Made by a program: the position numbers and the translations under genes. 15,968 bases of DNA from CAIWHR01 sp963726775 (GTDB taxonomy: Bacteria > Pseudomonadota > Gammaproteobacteria > Burkholderiales > Casimicrobiaceae), in the NCBI GenBank assembly GCA_963726775.1, contig CAVSDL010000005.1, positions 1-15,968 on the forward strand. The letters are read 5' to 3'. Numbering within the stretch: the stretch's first letter is position 1; each line of letters begins with the position of its first letter. Positions 15,237 through 15,968 of the stretch are shown one piece after another. The notes below the pieces were generated by a model. The model made no database searches. It saw nothing but the letters and a program-made list of their open reading frames with translations, and was not told where the DNA came from.

Positions 15237-15569
15237 TCAGTATCTCGCGGACAGCACCGGCGGCTGCGCTGCGTAATAGGCGGCGAGATTTTCGATCTCG
15301 TCCTTGGACAGAGTCGCGACAAAGCCCGCCATGATCGGATTCTTGCGCTGGCCCGACTTGTAATCGCGCAGCGCCTTGGCGAGGTAATCGCGGTGCTGGC
15401 CCGCGAGCTTCGGAAAATCGGCCGTCGGACTGTTGCCATCGTCGCCGTGGCATGCGGCGCAGACTTCCTTGGCCTTCGCTTTTCCGGCGTCGACGTTGGC
15501 CGCTTGCGCGCCCACGGCGAACGCCATCGAGGCTGCCATCGCAATCGAGATAAGGAATGACTTGCCCAT
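15237..15569 (-). CDS. Monohaem class I cytochrome c (second of pair)
   Basis: This 110-residue protein has a Sec signal peptide (residues 1-24, ending AQAA), then the haem motif CAACHG (Cys37, Cys40, His41) and a likely distal Met80 in NPIMAGFVATLS. KLAGQHRDYLAKALRDYKSG and the final AAYYAAQ helix are typical of the c553/c4-like small cytochromes. It is a periplasmic electron carrier. Its ATG shares a base with the stop of the preceding cytochrome (TAATG), so the two are translated together. A terminator follows 21 bases after its stop. Its redox partners are not in the window. Confidence 0.94.
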   Translation of the reverse strand: MGKSFLISIAMAASMAFAVGAQAANVDAGKAKAKEVCAACHGDDGNSPTADFPKLAGQHRDYLAKALRDYKSGQRKNPIMAGFVATLSKDEIENLAAYYAAQPPVLSARY

Positions 15570-15931
15570 TATTTCAGCGCCGTTGCAAGGCCGGTCTGCG
15601 CGTAGTACGCCGCCACGTCGGCCATGTCCTTGTCCGAAAGCGATGCGGCGATCGCGCGCATCGAAGGGTGGCTGCGCTCGCCGCCCTTGTATGCCTGCAG
15701 CGCCTTGACGAGGTACGCTTCGTGCTGGCCCGCGATCTTCGGCACCCTGTAGACCTCGGGGTACGCCGTGCGCCAGCCTTCGATGCCGTGGCAACCCTGA
15801 CACATCTGAACCTTGTCGCGGCCCTTGGCGGGGTCGCCGATGCTCGCGCCCTGCGCCAATGCGGCGGTCGACATCGCCGCGGCGGCAAGCGCCAGCGTGA
15901 CGTCCCGGATGAAATGAGTCGGGTGGATCAT
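15569..15931 (-). CDS. Monohaem class I cytochrome c (first of pair)
   Basis: This 120-residue protein carries a signal peptide (residues 1-27, Ala-rich, ending ALAQ), the haem motif CQGCHG (Cys44, Cys47, His48) and probable distal ligand Met91 in HPSMRAIAASLS. KIAGQHEAYLVKALQAYKGGER and the closing VAAYYAQTG match the downstream cytochrome closely, so the two are probably duplicates that together mimic a split dihaem c4. It acts in the periplasm. The ATG at 15931 is the only good start. Whether more genes lie upstream in the operon is hidden by the window edge 37 bases away. Confidence 0.94.
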   Translation of the reverse strand: MIHPTHFIRDVTLALAAAAMSTAALAQGASIGDPAKGRDKVQMCQGCHGIEGWRTAYPEVYRVPKIAGQHEAYLVKALQAYKGGERSHPSMRAIAASLSDKDMADVAAYYAQTGLATALK

Positions 15932-15968
15932 GGATCAATTCCGGCCGATGAGATCGGGGCAGGTGACG

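Noticed and set aside
1..15968. CRISPR array, tRNA, rRNA or insertion sequence
   Set aside because: No regularly spaced direct repeats, tRNA-like cloverleaf, rRNA segments or transposase motifs were noticed on reading both strands; a tRNAscan or ISfinder search was not possible here.

Overview
The window is GC-rich, tightly packed chromosomal DNA, most likely from a betaproteobacterium. The arguments are the soluble RnfB-like ferredoxin close upstream of nth, the DUF1841 gene after it, the CorA type, small class I cytochromes c, and a REP-like palindromic repeat of a kind common in beta- and gammaproteobacteria. The phylum-level guess is inference; no rRNA or tRNA gene is present to confirm it. 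No plasmid, phage, IS or CRISPR signature was seen.

Layout. (a) 1-4052, minus strand: an MFS transporter, nicotinate phosphoribosyltransferase (pncB), a DsrE-family lipoprotein, and the first 257 residues of a GspE/PilB-type secretion ATPase that leaves the window. (b) 4233-5210, plus strand: a CorA Mg2+ channel, convergent with a CDF zinc-type exporter (5438-6406, minus), with a bipartite palindromic repeat at 5288-5368 between them. A PlsC-like acyltransferase (6523-7197, minus) follows. (c) 7267-9955, plus strand: a compact run of RnfB-like ferredoxin, TPR protein, endonuclease III and DUF1841; the first three overlap by 1 and 4 bases. (d) 9956-11631: a sparsely coding stretch with two or three small uncertain minus-strand ORFs, one apparently frameshifted, and fragments that may be gene decay. 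(e) 11632-14987, minus strand: an ECF-like sigma factor followed 44 bases later by a large membrane Ser/Thr kinase with a TPR-like C-terminal half. (f) 15237-15931, minus strand: two translationally coupled monohaem cytochromes c ending in a clear terminator.

How genes work together. RnfB-like protein, TPR protein and endonuclease III are almost certainly one transcript; two of the three carry [4Fe-4S] clusters. The sigma factor and kinase look like a phospho-switch pair of the ECF43 type: the sigma factor has Thr-Thr-Ser where ordinary ECF factors carry acidic residues, so phosphorylation by the adjacent kinase may be what activates it. The unexplained small genes directly downstream of the kinase are candidates for its output or for remnants of an accessory locus. 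The remaining genes (NAD salvage, metal transport, phospholipid acylation, cytochromes) look like ordinary housekeeping functions.
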